Below are positions 24,166 to 35,373 of a DNA stretch of 64,000 bases, in pieces. Position numbers and translations under genes: made by a program. Position 1 is the stretch's first letter; each line of letters opens with the position of its first letter. Source of the DNA: Solanum dulcamara (taxonomy: Eukaryota; Streptophyta; Magnoliopsida; Solanales; Solanaceae); contig NC_077245.1 of NCBI RefSeq assembly GCF_947179165.1, forward strand, positions 40,355,286-40,419,285, read 5' to 3'. Under the pieces are notes generated by a model. That model ran no database searches. It was not told the DNA's origin and was given only the letters and a program-made list of their open reading frames with translations.

Positions 24166-25273
24166 TAATATCACCTAAGTGGTTGTTCCATTACATAGGT
24201 GAATTTCACCATTAAACTTGGTTCGTATATGGGTGTATGCTTTACTAACCCTTACCCTTGACCCCAAATTATCTATCCCTTGCTCCGTTCAAGCTATTAG
24301 ATGAGGGTTCGTACCCTCAAATATCCAATGTATAATCATTTTTTCCATACGTTACCTCATTGGTCCGGCAAGTTTTAATAAGGCAAGTTCTAACTTGGTC
24401 CTCATTTAAAACAAATAAAAGCGGTGGGAAAAATAATACATGAATAAACATTATTCAAGAATTACTATTTATTAGGTATGCATTTGTTAATTCTACTTGG
24501 CCCCCACAACCCTAGTTGTGGAATTTTCTACTCATGCTTGGTTGATCACAATTCATATTAATTTAAATAAAATAAATCATGAACTTACAAGTAGAACACT
24601 TGAAATATGGAATCTTGATCTAAAGTTCCAAAGTAGTAATTAAAGATCAAAGATATAATTCAAAACCAATCAATTCAAGAATTAAGGTAGAAGTAGTTCA
24701 CACCTTAATTCTCAAACAATAAAAGAACATCATGAAATAAATAAAACATAGGAGGACTATTCATTGACATCTAATCCTAAACAAAATAGAGTAGGAAAAA
24801 ATAGAGTTCGATAGTCTTCTAAGACCCACGACCTACGGATAGTAGGTCCTTCTACGGGCCGTGGAGTCCTCTCACGGAAATAGTCTTCAATTCAACCTTC
24901 AGTATCTTTTCTTCGGATGGGACCTATAGTCCACATACCAATGTACGGTCTGACCTATTCAATTGTAGGTCAAGTCCTACTGCTTCAATCTCTAATAATT
25001 ATCTACAGCTCGTATAACTTTCTAAGGCTTGTAGTCTTCTCTCATAGACTCATACTTATCTTCAACATTTCATCTCTCATATACGAATGTCACCTATGGA
25101 TTGTAGAAGCTTCTACGGCTCGTAGGCTAGCTCGCTGAAGGACATCTTTCAGCTTCTAACTTCTTGCAAAATAAAGAGAAAACTAAATCAAATCTACTAA
25201 CAAATTCTTAAATGACATGCAAAATATCATGTTTAAGGCATTACAAGTACCGTAAATCCATGGTATATCAACA
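24166..25273 (-). mobile_element. Probable 3' LTR of element X
   Basis: On the minus strand, the sequence starts TGTTGATATACCATGG at 25273 next to a G-rich tract (GTTGAGGG). A GCTTGAGGTCAAGC-type motif lies just upstream (25295-25315), the layout seen before the 3' LTR of many large plant elements. The left limit at about 24165 is set only by the end of C2 homology; no clear terminal dinucleotide or target duplication was found there. The region has repeated TACGG..CGTAG phrases (24830-25140). Confidence 0.5.
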
Positions 25274-26780
25274 CCCTCAACATAAAATTGTTGCTTGACC
25301 TCAAGCAGCACTACTACCACATAACGACACTATGCAAAAGAAGATCAAGAAACTATGACAATCTCATGGATTTTAAGACAACAACACCCTCCATTTTTCA
25401 TTCAACCCTTAGTTCAATCATTCATCTTTTAATCAAGAAAAATCACGTGGATTAATTTATGACATCACTATACCTGGATATATTTAAAAACCAGAGACAA
25501 CAATCACTAAGATTATGACTTTTTCACAATGCTACATGTGTCCTCACGGCAAAGAAGTCCTATTTTTCACACAAATATCAATATACAAGAACAGGGACTC
25601 GGTATACATTCACTCTCACAAAAGAAATTCAAACATTCATGTACAATACCCATAGGCTTGCCTTTATTTTCATGACTTAAACTCTTGAACAGTTGAATTA
25701 GGATCACGATAAGACTTTCTTGGCTTGTAACGTAGGCTTAGGAACGGGTGTGGTATATTTTAATTATAGTGACTTTTTCCCTCCTGACACTACATTAGCT
25801 TAATTCCACCTTTTATAACCAATACTCACTTCATCCCTATTCTCTTTTTCTCAATTCTTCATTCATTATCGAGTATGGATTTCACTCTTTTTTCTTTTCA
25901 AGATGCTGTGTTATTTTTGTCAACGTTATTTTCTTGCTCATTTACTTTATTATTTCTCGCGTCCACACCTAATTATTCTCCTTTTTCTCAATACATATTT
26001 CTTTGCATACCCCTTCTTTTCTTATTTTGCTCTATAGTATCCATCCTCAACTTAGGTATTTAGCCTGAGTTGAAGTGCACAATGTGTAAGAAGGGATCAG
26101 GGCCAAAAACAAGTCGAATAGTCAATGACAGGGAAGGTGAATTTTATATTTTAATAAAAGTTTTATTCAAGGCTCAAAGTTTGGATTGAGGGGTATAATT
26201 TCATTTGTTGGATTGTTTTTAGGCAAGTGGAATTTTTTCAACAACGGCTTATGATCCTTTCCTAATCGTCAGTTCAATTCTCATACCATGAATAACGGGG
26301 CATGTTCTAGATTGCCACAAACAGTAACAATGAAAAATAACTTCACCACAAATATGGAATCAAGTTTTACTATCAATTATCCATCTCCAGTTCATATTTC
26401 AGCTTAAGTTATACACATTCTATCAGTTTATGTCATATCAAACAAAGATCCCACATAGTCAACATATCAAAGAAATAGATAGCGCACGTCATAATTTTTG
26501 GAGGAGTCCTATTTTTATAGTTCAAACATAATAACCATTATGCCATAATTTCCTATTCTTCTTCACATCCACATTGACATCCTAAACATACCAGTTCAAC
26601 ATCAATTAAAATTTCCGCAGGAAAAAACACAGGCAAAAAAACCCAAAGGACTAATTCGAGTGTCTGGGATACTCAGACTTCACCTAGACACTCACAAACA
26701 ACAATGAAAATACCATCCCACCCTCTCTCAAAAAATTATGCATTATCCCCAATTCTCTATATTCAACAGTAAAAATAGAG
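25274..26780 (-). mobile_element. Element X non-coding internal region
   Basis: About 1.5 kb with no usable ORF on either strand and no recognised domain. The minus-strand sense would place it between the transposon-protein ORF and the 3' LTR. The 62-residue plus-strand ORF near 25875 is a low-complexity Phe/Ser-rich chance frame. Confidence 0.45.
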
Positions 26781-26799
26781 GGTTATGACAAATTATTGT

Positions 26800-28960
26800 G
26801 CCTATGCACCGGAATACTAAAGACAAGAGGATGGATCCATCTATTTGGAACTCGGTGTATCAACAGGTATCTCTTAATCAGCATGAGGGACACCATTAAT
26901 AGCATCCCTAGACCTAGAGGCTCCAATAATTTGTTGGCTCTCTCTCTCTCTAGTTGAACATCGTCATCTCATATGGAAGCAAATCTTTCCTTATCAATCT
27001 TGCACCACTCTCTCTTTGCAGCTTGAGCCTCATACTCTCTTATGGTGTCAGTCTCATTATCTGGCCTCTTATCATATGCCTATGGCAGGTCTTCCTTAGC
27101 AAATAGGTTCATAATAAAACTTGGGACAACGGACATAGGCATAGTAGGAGATGGTGTTGGTGTAGTGGCCAATGCAATAACCTCCGATCGGAGTCGCTCT
27201 ATCTCTATCTGAATACTAGTTAAGTCTGGGCTATGTGACATCCTAAAGCACTTAATCACCCTCAGCTTGAAGGCATTGATCCAGCCATGTACTTTATGGT
27301 CTCTCTCATCTAAGGCTGCCTTTAGATTTGTTGCGTCCTGCTTCTTAGATTTAGATATGGCTTTCTGGACCTAGGGCTTGAGTGTTGAACTAACTAGGAT
27401 AACTAGGTCTTGATGTGAGTTTTCCTCTCAACCAGGATCTGGAAGAACTCGATCAAAATGGTGACCAAGCTAGCAGAATGTAGGTGCAGTATGATAATGA
27501 GAGCACTGGTGGAAGGTATGGAAGACATAATATTAGCCTCAGTCAACTCTATAGTAGTAGGCTTCTCCTTTGAGGCAGCTCTATCACCACCCTGCACTAC
27601 AGCTGAACCCTCAAATAATACAGGCAATCTAACCTTGGGTCATAGAGCACGTCTTTGGGTGACTAGATTTGGGTCATCTTTGATCATCCTGCCATCTTAA
27701 TTCTGAGTCACCTCTAGTAACTGATATATTCTAGCTATCATCGGCACTGTAGAGTCCCTATATAGCCTAAAAATCAAATAACGAAAAGTTATAGTAGTGG
27801 TACTCTATAATTTCCTCTCATAGATCTCAATGATAATGCACTAGATGAAGTCAATCTCAAACCTAGACATAAGACACGCCATTATCGCTGCAATATCCAG
27901 AGTGAGATAGTTATCATCCATAGTATGGCATAGGCTGTGTCACAATACTATCGACCAAAACTTTCCCACAAAATTCAGTGTAATCTTTCTGATTGGGCTT
28001 AAACTAAAGACCCACTATGCATCTACACCTTGCTCAGTGATATGACCCACAATATATTGCATCAACACCTCTCTTCGTGCTACATCCTTCATCATATTTC
28101 GATCTTAGATTCTTTGCATATGGTGATCATATTCAGCGGCTGGGTCTATCTGCTCATAGTTTGGTCCATAGAGGAACCCTCAAGTAGTGCATTCTGATAC
28201 GTTGACGAAAACCTCACAGACTATTGTACTCATGAGTAAAGTCTAATCAAGCTTATTGGCTTTGGATGGCTTCTTAATCTTTACCATCGCTACGTATGAA
28301 GCATAAACTTCCCAGGCTATGATTCTACCATATTGGCTTGATGAGGCTTCCTTCCACTCATACCTATACCGAATAAGTAACTTACTAATCTTGGGCATAT
28401 CTGCTAGATCGACCCTAAAATATGAGGCTCTTCGGTAATGCCCCATTTCAATTTGTATATTTCATTGTGCAAAAGACCATGATAGTATATTTCAAACATG
28501 TCTGGGATACACTATCTATTTGGCATCCCCCTATATAGAATTGATTTGGTGGACTTTGTTGCATCTCAATTTTCCATGAGAGGGAGATGTTGATGGTGAA
28601 ATACCAGACTCACACTAGGAGCGAACTAAGAGATAGATAGTAATTCTAACACTCTACTGCCACTCTCCTCTTTTGAAGAATATTCCCTCTCATTACACTA
28701 GGACAAAGTGAGAGCTATTGTGGTATGAGAAAGGAAAGTTGCTCCAATAGGCTCGGATACCATTTCTACCTACCTTGTTTGACTTTAAGTGGCTTGGAGT
28801 TCGGTAGTTGAGTCAATGTTGATTGGGTATTCTTCCTCATAAGAACTCTTTTCCTCATAGGTAGGTTTATTTTGAAGGTGATGCGCATTATCTGCCCTCC
28901 AGCCCTTTGAGATGGTATGGCAGTCATTCCTCTGTGTTTTGTTATAGGTTTGGGTGGCAT
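26800..28960 (-). pseudogene. Decayed plant transposon-protein ORF of element X
   Basis: Read on the minus strand, an ORF start MPPKPITKHRG lies at 28960. It is followed, across frameshifts, by a region around 28446-28240 (YFRVDLADMPKISKLLIRYRYEWKE) and by blocks at about 28050-27700 such as FVGKFW, FEIDFI and YLIFRLYRDSTVPM. An open stretch at 27627-27403 follows. From memory these match the Solanaceae proteins annotated as 'putative plant transposon protein' (Pfam Transposase_32-like), a gag-like or unknown ORF found in large retroelements. At least eight stops interrupt it. The assignment rests on recalled motifs; function is unknown even in intact members. Confidence 0.5.
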
Positions 28961-29387
28961 AGTACCTGCGAGAAGTGTATTAGTAATATTGACTATAAAT
29001 GAAAATAAGAAACTAGAAAAAAATCAAAGAAAAACAAACTACATTTGGTCATACGATAATGTATCTATGGACTGTAGAGGAAACTACAAGCCATACAACC
29101 CTGTTGTAGAAGGCAGGCCTTAAACTCAGGTCTCTGAAGTTGGAGCTATGGACTACCATTAATGTCCGTCAAAGTGTTTATGGACCGTAGGTCAGATTGT
29201 AGCTCCCAACCTTAGCTACTGGAAACTGATACATTGGACTACGAGGCTAATGTAAGAGTCATATAAACTTTTATGGATTGTACGTAGGCTCGTAGTCCTC
29301 AACTTAAAAAAAATATTAAATTCAGGTAGCAATGCATTAGTGCTATCTATAATCTTTAGAAGGTTCTATGACCCGAGATAGCCTTCG
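28961..29387 (-). mobile_element. Element X leader-like region, part 1
   Basis: Upstream (minus sense) of the decayed ORF. No coding signal. It contains ATGGACCGTAGGTCAG-like phrases (29080-29290) that resemble those in the X 3' LTR and the C LTR. Interrupted by LTR A4; continues at 33055. Confidence 0.4.
29383..29387. repeat. Left target-site duplication of LTR A4
   Basis: CTTCG, identical to 33050-33054. Confidence 0.93.
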
Positions 29388-32300
29388 TGTTACACCCCGT
29401 ACTATAGTACCTTGGAATGATTCGTAAGCTTCTTAAGTTTCTGGGAAGGCTCTTAAGTTTCTTAGAAGTCATCATGTGAGTTGGATAATCTATATCACTA
29501 TAAAATAATCCTAAGGAAAGGACAAGGAGATACTCCATAAGAGAGAAGATTGGAAATAGGGGTACAAGAATCCGAAAGAAGTTGGGGGCTAAGTAGTGAG
29601 TCATAGGACTCGAGGTGCTTGTGAAAGCTATTACTTGGGACATTTTGCATACTAATCTACTTAAGTATGCATTGAGCTTAAGTAGCAAGGAATGCATAGG
29701 CTCTTGAAGTAAGACGAGATTACGGACCTACGGAAGGGAAATAAGAAAACGACGCGCCTACTCGAAGCAAGTAGGTGATGCACATACTTGGAAAAGCAGG
29801 TGATGCACCTAATTAGGCTTAAGTAGGTGATGCAGCAGCTTGGGGTGGACCCCACTGCCACATGGCAGCATGTGATTGGCCGTATGGGTTGAGGTGGTAC
29901 CTTATGAGGCTGCCACGTGTCACCCCTAGGGGGATGCCACATGGAACCTTCTAAAGAGGTACATATATATGTCTTATGATGACTATTAACTCATTATTCA
30001 TCCAAAATTTCAGCAAACATAAGAGAGGAAAAACATAGAGAGAAAAGAGAGCAGCCACAGTTTAAGAGAAACTAAGGTAAGTTTCTAATTTTCTCTCCGT
30101 GAATTAATTATCTACGGTGTTCCTCAAATACGTGGAGGTGTATATATGCATATTATGATGCCTACGGAACCATATTTTCAGTTCTACACTAGGAAAACTA
30201 AGAGAAGCTTAAAGAGAAAACCTAGAGAGTCAATGGGAGAGGGCTACAGGTTTGGCCTTGGAAGGTGAGTCTTCCGATTTTGTTCCATGAATTAATTATG
30301 TAAGGTATTCTATGGTGATATAACGGTGTTTAATAATGGAAATTTCGGATTTGGGGCAGCAAGAAGTAACACAAACAGCCCCTTAATTTCAGCCGCGTCG
30401 AGGTGTTCTGAAGTTAACTTTCAGCAAGTTTGGAAAGCCGGTTGTTAAGGTATGGATTGATTCATTTCTCCATGGTTTTGGTAAGGGGTTTTACATGCTA
30501 TTAAGGTGTTATTAATATAAAGTTATGGTTTGGAGCAGCACCAAAAAGATACAAACAGTACGCTAAAGTTTCAGCATGTTAAAAAACTTCCGAGGGTAGG
30601 TTTTGGCTAGTTTTGGACAATTTCGGGTAAGTTAAGTTTTATCCTCTTAATTTTTAGTTTATGGTATTGTTAATAAGTGCATTATATGTGGTTTAATTAG
30701 CTGGAATTGTGTAAACATCATAGAGATGCTTGACGTTCGAAATAAACTAAATTGGAATCGCTATATTTGAATTGTTGTCGAAGTAAAGTGTTGTGCTTGT
30801 GGTGTACTGCTGCAGGTGTGAGGGGGTTTGTTGCAGGGCATAAATTGGTTCTAAAAGGGGTGTGGTTTCTTCCTTTAACATCCACATGACCCCTCATTTC
30901 GTATAAATAAAGGCTTTGCAAAATAAAGACTAGAAACCCTATTTTGGTGTCGTAATTTTCAGCAAGTTGTTTGGAGCTTGTGTTGCGTGATGTCGCCATG
31001 TTTTATATGTATATGCTGCATGGTGTTGTTGTTGGTTGGCTTTAGTGATTAGGGATATAATTGGAAATTCAGATAGGGCACTTTATAGGGGAAGTGCTGC
31101 CCAATTTTCGTTAACGCCTTAACGAATTAAAGAACTAGTCGAGGAGACGAATAAGGAAATAGGTTCCATGAATGCTAAGGTGCAACTGAAGGCACTGAAA
31201 ATTTATAGTTGTTGATACTCGCATTTAGGTTCAGAGGATGACGACATGAATGTGATTAAGAGAAGTCCATACGAGGTATGTGAAGCTTTCTTTTGGCATA
31301 TTTTTGGTATAAGTATGTAAAGCCTATCTGTTCTTTCTTTTGGGCATGTCTTAGATCTACTTGACAAGTGATATGTGTATGAAGTTTGGGGTAACTCTAT
31401 TCAGGAGATCTGAACATGATTCATGATTCATAATTCGCGTTCACTGTTGAATGTTAAGGCTCTTAGAGAGTTAAGCTTCCATTCCTCAAGTCTTCTATAT
31501 GCTGAAAAGTAGTGTATGTAAAGTTATTCTTCCTCTCTTTTGGCATGACATAGATGTAAGTATTGTGTACATGAAGTTTGAAGTTATTCCACTCTTAAAC
31601 CTCTGAGGGTGATTTAAGACTGTTGTTCATTTCCTACTGATTAGAACTCCTGTAACAAGTTGAGTCATTACTTTTCAAGTATTCCATGTGATAGGAACTG
31701 GTGCATGTAAAGCTTGTCTTTTCCTACTTCTAGAAAGACTAGACTAAAGGTGCAATAGGACATGTATTTGGATATAGCCCCATTTATGGATTCGTGATGT
31801 AACTCATGACTTGTACCCACTTTTGAATGATAAAGGCCTTGAAGTAGTTGAACTACGACCCTTGAGCCTCCTATAGGTTGAATAGGGTTGGGATGTGTAA
31901 GCTCCTATACCTAGGGGCTCTTGAACATGCTTTATGATGATATCTAAGGGGTGTTTGATATGTTATAGAGTTTTGCGTGCATGTATATGCATTATGATAT
32001 ATATGGATCGGGCCGAACGTACCTCAACACATTTTGCTATGTAAGGATCGGGTCGTACGTTCCACGACAGGTTATGCATTATACGGATCGGGCCGTCGTA
32101 CCTCGGCATCATCATGCAATATATGGATTGGGCCATCGTACCTCGGTATTATTATGTGATATATGGATCGAGCTGTCGTTCCTCAGCATTATTATATGAT
32201 ATGTGGATCGTGATGTCGTTCCTCGGCATGTGCTTGCTATATACATGGATAGGGTTGTACGTTCCACAGTGCTAATAGCATATATATTATCATGATAGAT

Positions 32301-33049
32301 GATGTGTTTATAACACTGAGTCCCCGAGCGGGCCGGATACGGTACGTGATAATGGCATATATGACTTCATTTTATGAGATGCAGGTACAGTACCTTATTA
32401 AATGCTATACTTGGTTTCCTGCATCCCTGTTTCAGTTGTTATCTTAGTTATGTATGCTTATATACTCAGTACATGTATCTTAGTGACCTCCTTTCTTTGG
32501 CGGGCTGCGTTTCATTCCCGCAGGTACAAATGTTCATTTCGGAGATCCATCAGCTTAGGATTTCTGCTCAGCTATGTTGGAAGTGCTCCACTATTTTAGA
32601 GCCTGGCTTTTGGGTACTGGTCCTACGATGTATATATTTTTTTATGCAGGGGTACAGCAGGGGCCCTATCCCACCATATGTTGTCGTTCCTATTCTTAGA
32701 GGTCTGTAGACATATGTGTGTGGGTTATTTAGGAGTTTATTTCGGTTATGCCTATGCGATATATTGTAAAAGCTATTATGTGGTGGAAGCCTTGTCGGCT
32801 AGCTTCCCCTTTCATGACATGATGCAAATGAAAGAGGCTACACGTATATGAATATTTTATCATCCACTGGGTTCATGTGTTTGGTTCCTATATCTAGGAG
32901 GCTATGTGAATATAAATTTTTTTTAACCCATTGAGGTTTTTATGAGCAGTATCACGTTATACATAGTCCAATTTGATTATAGTCGATAGATAGGTACACG
33001 GGGGTCCAGGTCGGACCCCAGTCATGGCCCATGGTGTTGGGTTGTGACA
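29388..33049 (+). mobile_element. Solo LTR A4 (family A), complete
   Basis: 3662-bp solo LTR from TGTTACACCCCGTAC to GTTGGGTTGTGACA with perfect CTTCG flanks. U3 has CCACATGGCA and GCCACGTGTCA boxes (29855-29945) before a TATATAT at 29962. A ladder of about 48-bp repeats lies at 32000-32270. The stem-loop near 32466 is mutated on one arm. It contains a short internal duplication of the GGTAAGTTT splice-donor-like block (30075, 30265, 30630 regions). No internal retrotransposon sequence is attached. Confidence 0.93.
32000..32270 (+). repeat. GGATCGGGCCG minisatellite in LTR A4
   Basis: Six diverged units of about 48 bp containing GGATCGGGCCGTCGTACCTC followed by GGCATTATTATG. Reverse-oriented relatives with 45-50 bp units occur in the E1 and E2 LTRs (41611-41810, 44505-44690, 50030-50250, 57671-57870). 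Confidence 0.8.
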
Positions 33050-33054
33050 CTTCG
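33050..33054. repeat. Right target-site duplication of LTR A4
   Basis: CTTCG, identical to 29383-29387. Confidence 0.93.
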
Positions 33055-33801
33055 TACATTCAATGGTCTTGGAGTTGGGACACTGGATCCTCAGGCTTTG
33101 CTTACGGAATGCAACCATAGGTCGTGTACTAGTCTGCGTCTAGTAGAAGACTTCCGTAGGCAAAACAATTACTCGATTTAGTCTCCTTGCAACAAACAAG
33201 TGCTACAATATTTCTATTTAACAACCCAACATAAAAAACAAACCATTATACACACATACACTCACAATCTATCATTCGTAGGGTTCAATTACATAAGTAC
33301 AAATCACTTTAATCAATTACACACCCTATATTATGTTAAACAACCAAAAATTCACTACTTATCGAGTAGGGGTGATACCGATACCTTAATGTATGAGTGA
33401 TCTACGATTTAGGTCGACAACATATACTCTATCATTGACCTATTACCATGTGAGCATTGTCCCTTTTTGATTTTAATGGGGGAGATTTAGAGAGAGATGG
33501 AGAATTTGGAATAGTGTGAAAGGATATTCAGATTTATGGGAATGGAATTTTAGTATTTGTGATTGTTAGGTGCTTTGGAGAGGTTGTAATGATTCAGAAA
33601 GTAAAGAAATGGGGGAAGAATGAATTTGGGGGAGAAATTTAAAATGTGATCTTTTAAATCAATTCGGGTTGGATCGAGTGAATTAAACTTATTAGTCTGG
33701 TATGAAAGCCTAAGTACGTACTATAGTGACTTCTACGATCCATGGATGGGTGTCATAAGTCGACTCAATATTTAAATTTTTTTGAGAAACATACCTGGAG
33801 T
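33055..33801 (-). mobile_element. Element X leader-like region, part 2
   Basis: Continuation of the sequence broken at 29387. A/T-rich, with a purine-rich stretch at 33478-33640, no coding capacity and no recognised primer site. I could not find the expected second X LTR, so X is partial or its 5' end has been replaced. Confidence 0.35.
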
Positions 33802-34342
33802 TGTCACGACTTGGACTAGGCTTTGGACGTAAAACGGTGATCAAAATCCCGAAGGGGTTCCAACCAAAACTTTTGACGTATTGTAAGCATGCATAAGGTA
33901 TAATTAAAGAGGAAAAAAATCATAAAAATATTTCAAGAACGAGAATCATAAGAGTATAAAATTTGACAACATGAATTCTACATAGTGTGTCAAACAATGC
34001 CTCTACTACTCAATATGGGCAGGGAATAAGACATGTCCCTACCTCACACTCAAATCAATGTAACAAAAGTATTTCGAAAGAAGTAAACACATAAAATCGC
34101 CCTCAAATAGATGAGGACACACAAATTTGTGTTGTATAGGGTCCCAACGTGGAGAAAGGATATGATATTCGACCCCTATATTATGATACAATGTGGGCAA
34201 TAAAGTTTGAGTTAGTACATTTGAATGTACTAAGTACGTAGGCATGCAATGCAGCATAAAACATGGAATGTAATAATCCATTAATATACATCTAATAAAA
34301 CAATAAGTAAAGTCTTGAGAAAATCATAGTTTGATTTAAAGC
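33802..34342 (-). mobile_element. Minus-strand LTR fragment cut by element D
   Basis: Starts TGTCACGACTTGG, the reverse complement of a typical ...GTGACA LTR end. It carries phrases such as TACTAAGTACGTAGGCATGCAATGCAGCATAAAACATG that fit the 3' half of Ty3/gypsy LTRs read backwards. No primer site lies next to 33802. It is ended by the insertion of element D at 34343; the rest would be beyond the window. AAAGC at 34338-34342 would be the left D target site. Confidence 0.45.
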
Positions 34343-35373
34343 TGTAATACCCCGTATTTTTCATTTGATAATGTTTTAGTATATTGTACTCAGTGTGGAA
34401 TATTCATACATATATGAGAAACCATGACTTGTTGGTGAATGTATTAGTTGGAAATGGATTGAAAGTGTGGCAATGGTTTGAAATTTTAAAATGTGGCATG
34501 TGATTTTTTTTAATTCTAAGAGTAGTAAGTTGAAGTAAAAGTTATTAAGATTTGGACATGGTATAAATTTAGTCGGTTGGTTATATGGTACTATTAAGCT
34601 AAGTAATGACTTATTTCTAGGGCCAATATAAGTGAATTATGGGAAAACCCAATTCTTAAATTTTTCTGGCAGCCCATTGTTTGTGGAATGGATGAGAAAT
34701 TTGGGCTGCCAAACTCCAATAATTTTTTTGGGACAAAAGCCTAATATGTTTTCCACATAATAAACTATTTTTGGTCCAAATATTATCCCAAAAACCAATA
34801 CAAAAGAGCCCAATTAAAAGGGACATAGATCAGGCAATGTTTAGCGTTTACACTTCACAAAATTTCCAAAATTCTCTCCCATTTCTCCCTTATCTCAAAA
34901 CCTATCCAATAACGTTCCAACACTTTTTGAACTTCAAAAATCTCTCCAAGGTTAAGGTAAGTTGACTATTTATTGTTTTAACTTGATTTTTCCATGGAAT
35001 ACAGTGGTATCATGCAATAGATGTTGGAAACATAAATCTGAAATTTTTGGAAAGCTGTCCAAAATTTGGTTTCTAACTTTTGAGAGTTACTTTGATCTTT
35101 GGTTTCTTTTGAGAAGAATAATTTAGGATATTGTTTTATAATTATAAATAAGGGAATTAAAGTTTTTAAAGGAAGGTTTATTTCTCATTTTTGGTGTTTC
35201 TAAAGATGGAATTGAGAAGAGGTTTTACATGTTTTTGGTGTAAGGACTTTTGAGTTCAAATATTCTATTGTGTTGTGAAGTTATCTTGGGGCTGTTAGAT
35301 GTTGTTTTTGTTCATAATATGGTTAAGTTATGTTTAAGGTGTAAACTATAAAGGATCTGTAAAATTTGGTTGA
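34343..35373 (+). mobile_element. 5' LTR of element D, left segment (U3)
   Basis: Starts TGTAATACCCCG. Clearly the same sequence as 63375-64000 (about nine in ten bases by eye over 600 bp), which follows the D polypurine tract, so the two are the LTR pair of D. It includes a leader with AATTCTCTCCC and CCAAGGTTAAGGTAAGTT (34870-34970). Interrupted by LTR A5. Confidence 0.85.

Noticed and set aside
24917..26063. Possible small membrane protein ORFs (hydrophobic, Phe/Leu-rich)
   Set aside because: Composition follows a T/C-rich strand of non-coding element sequence, with no start context, conservation or neighbours to support a gene.
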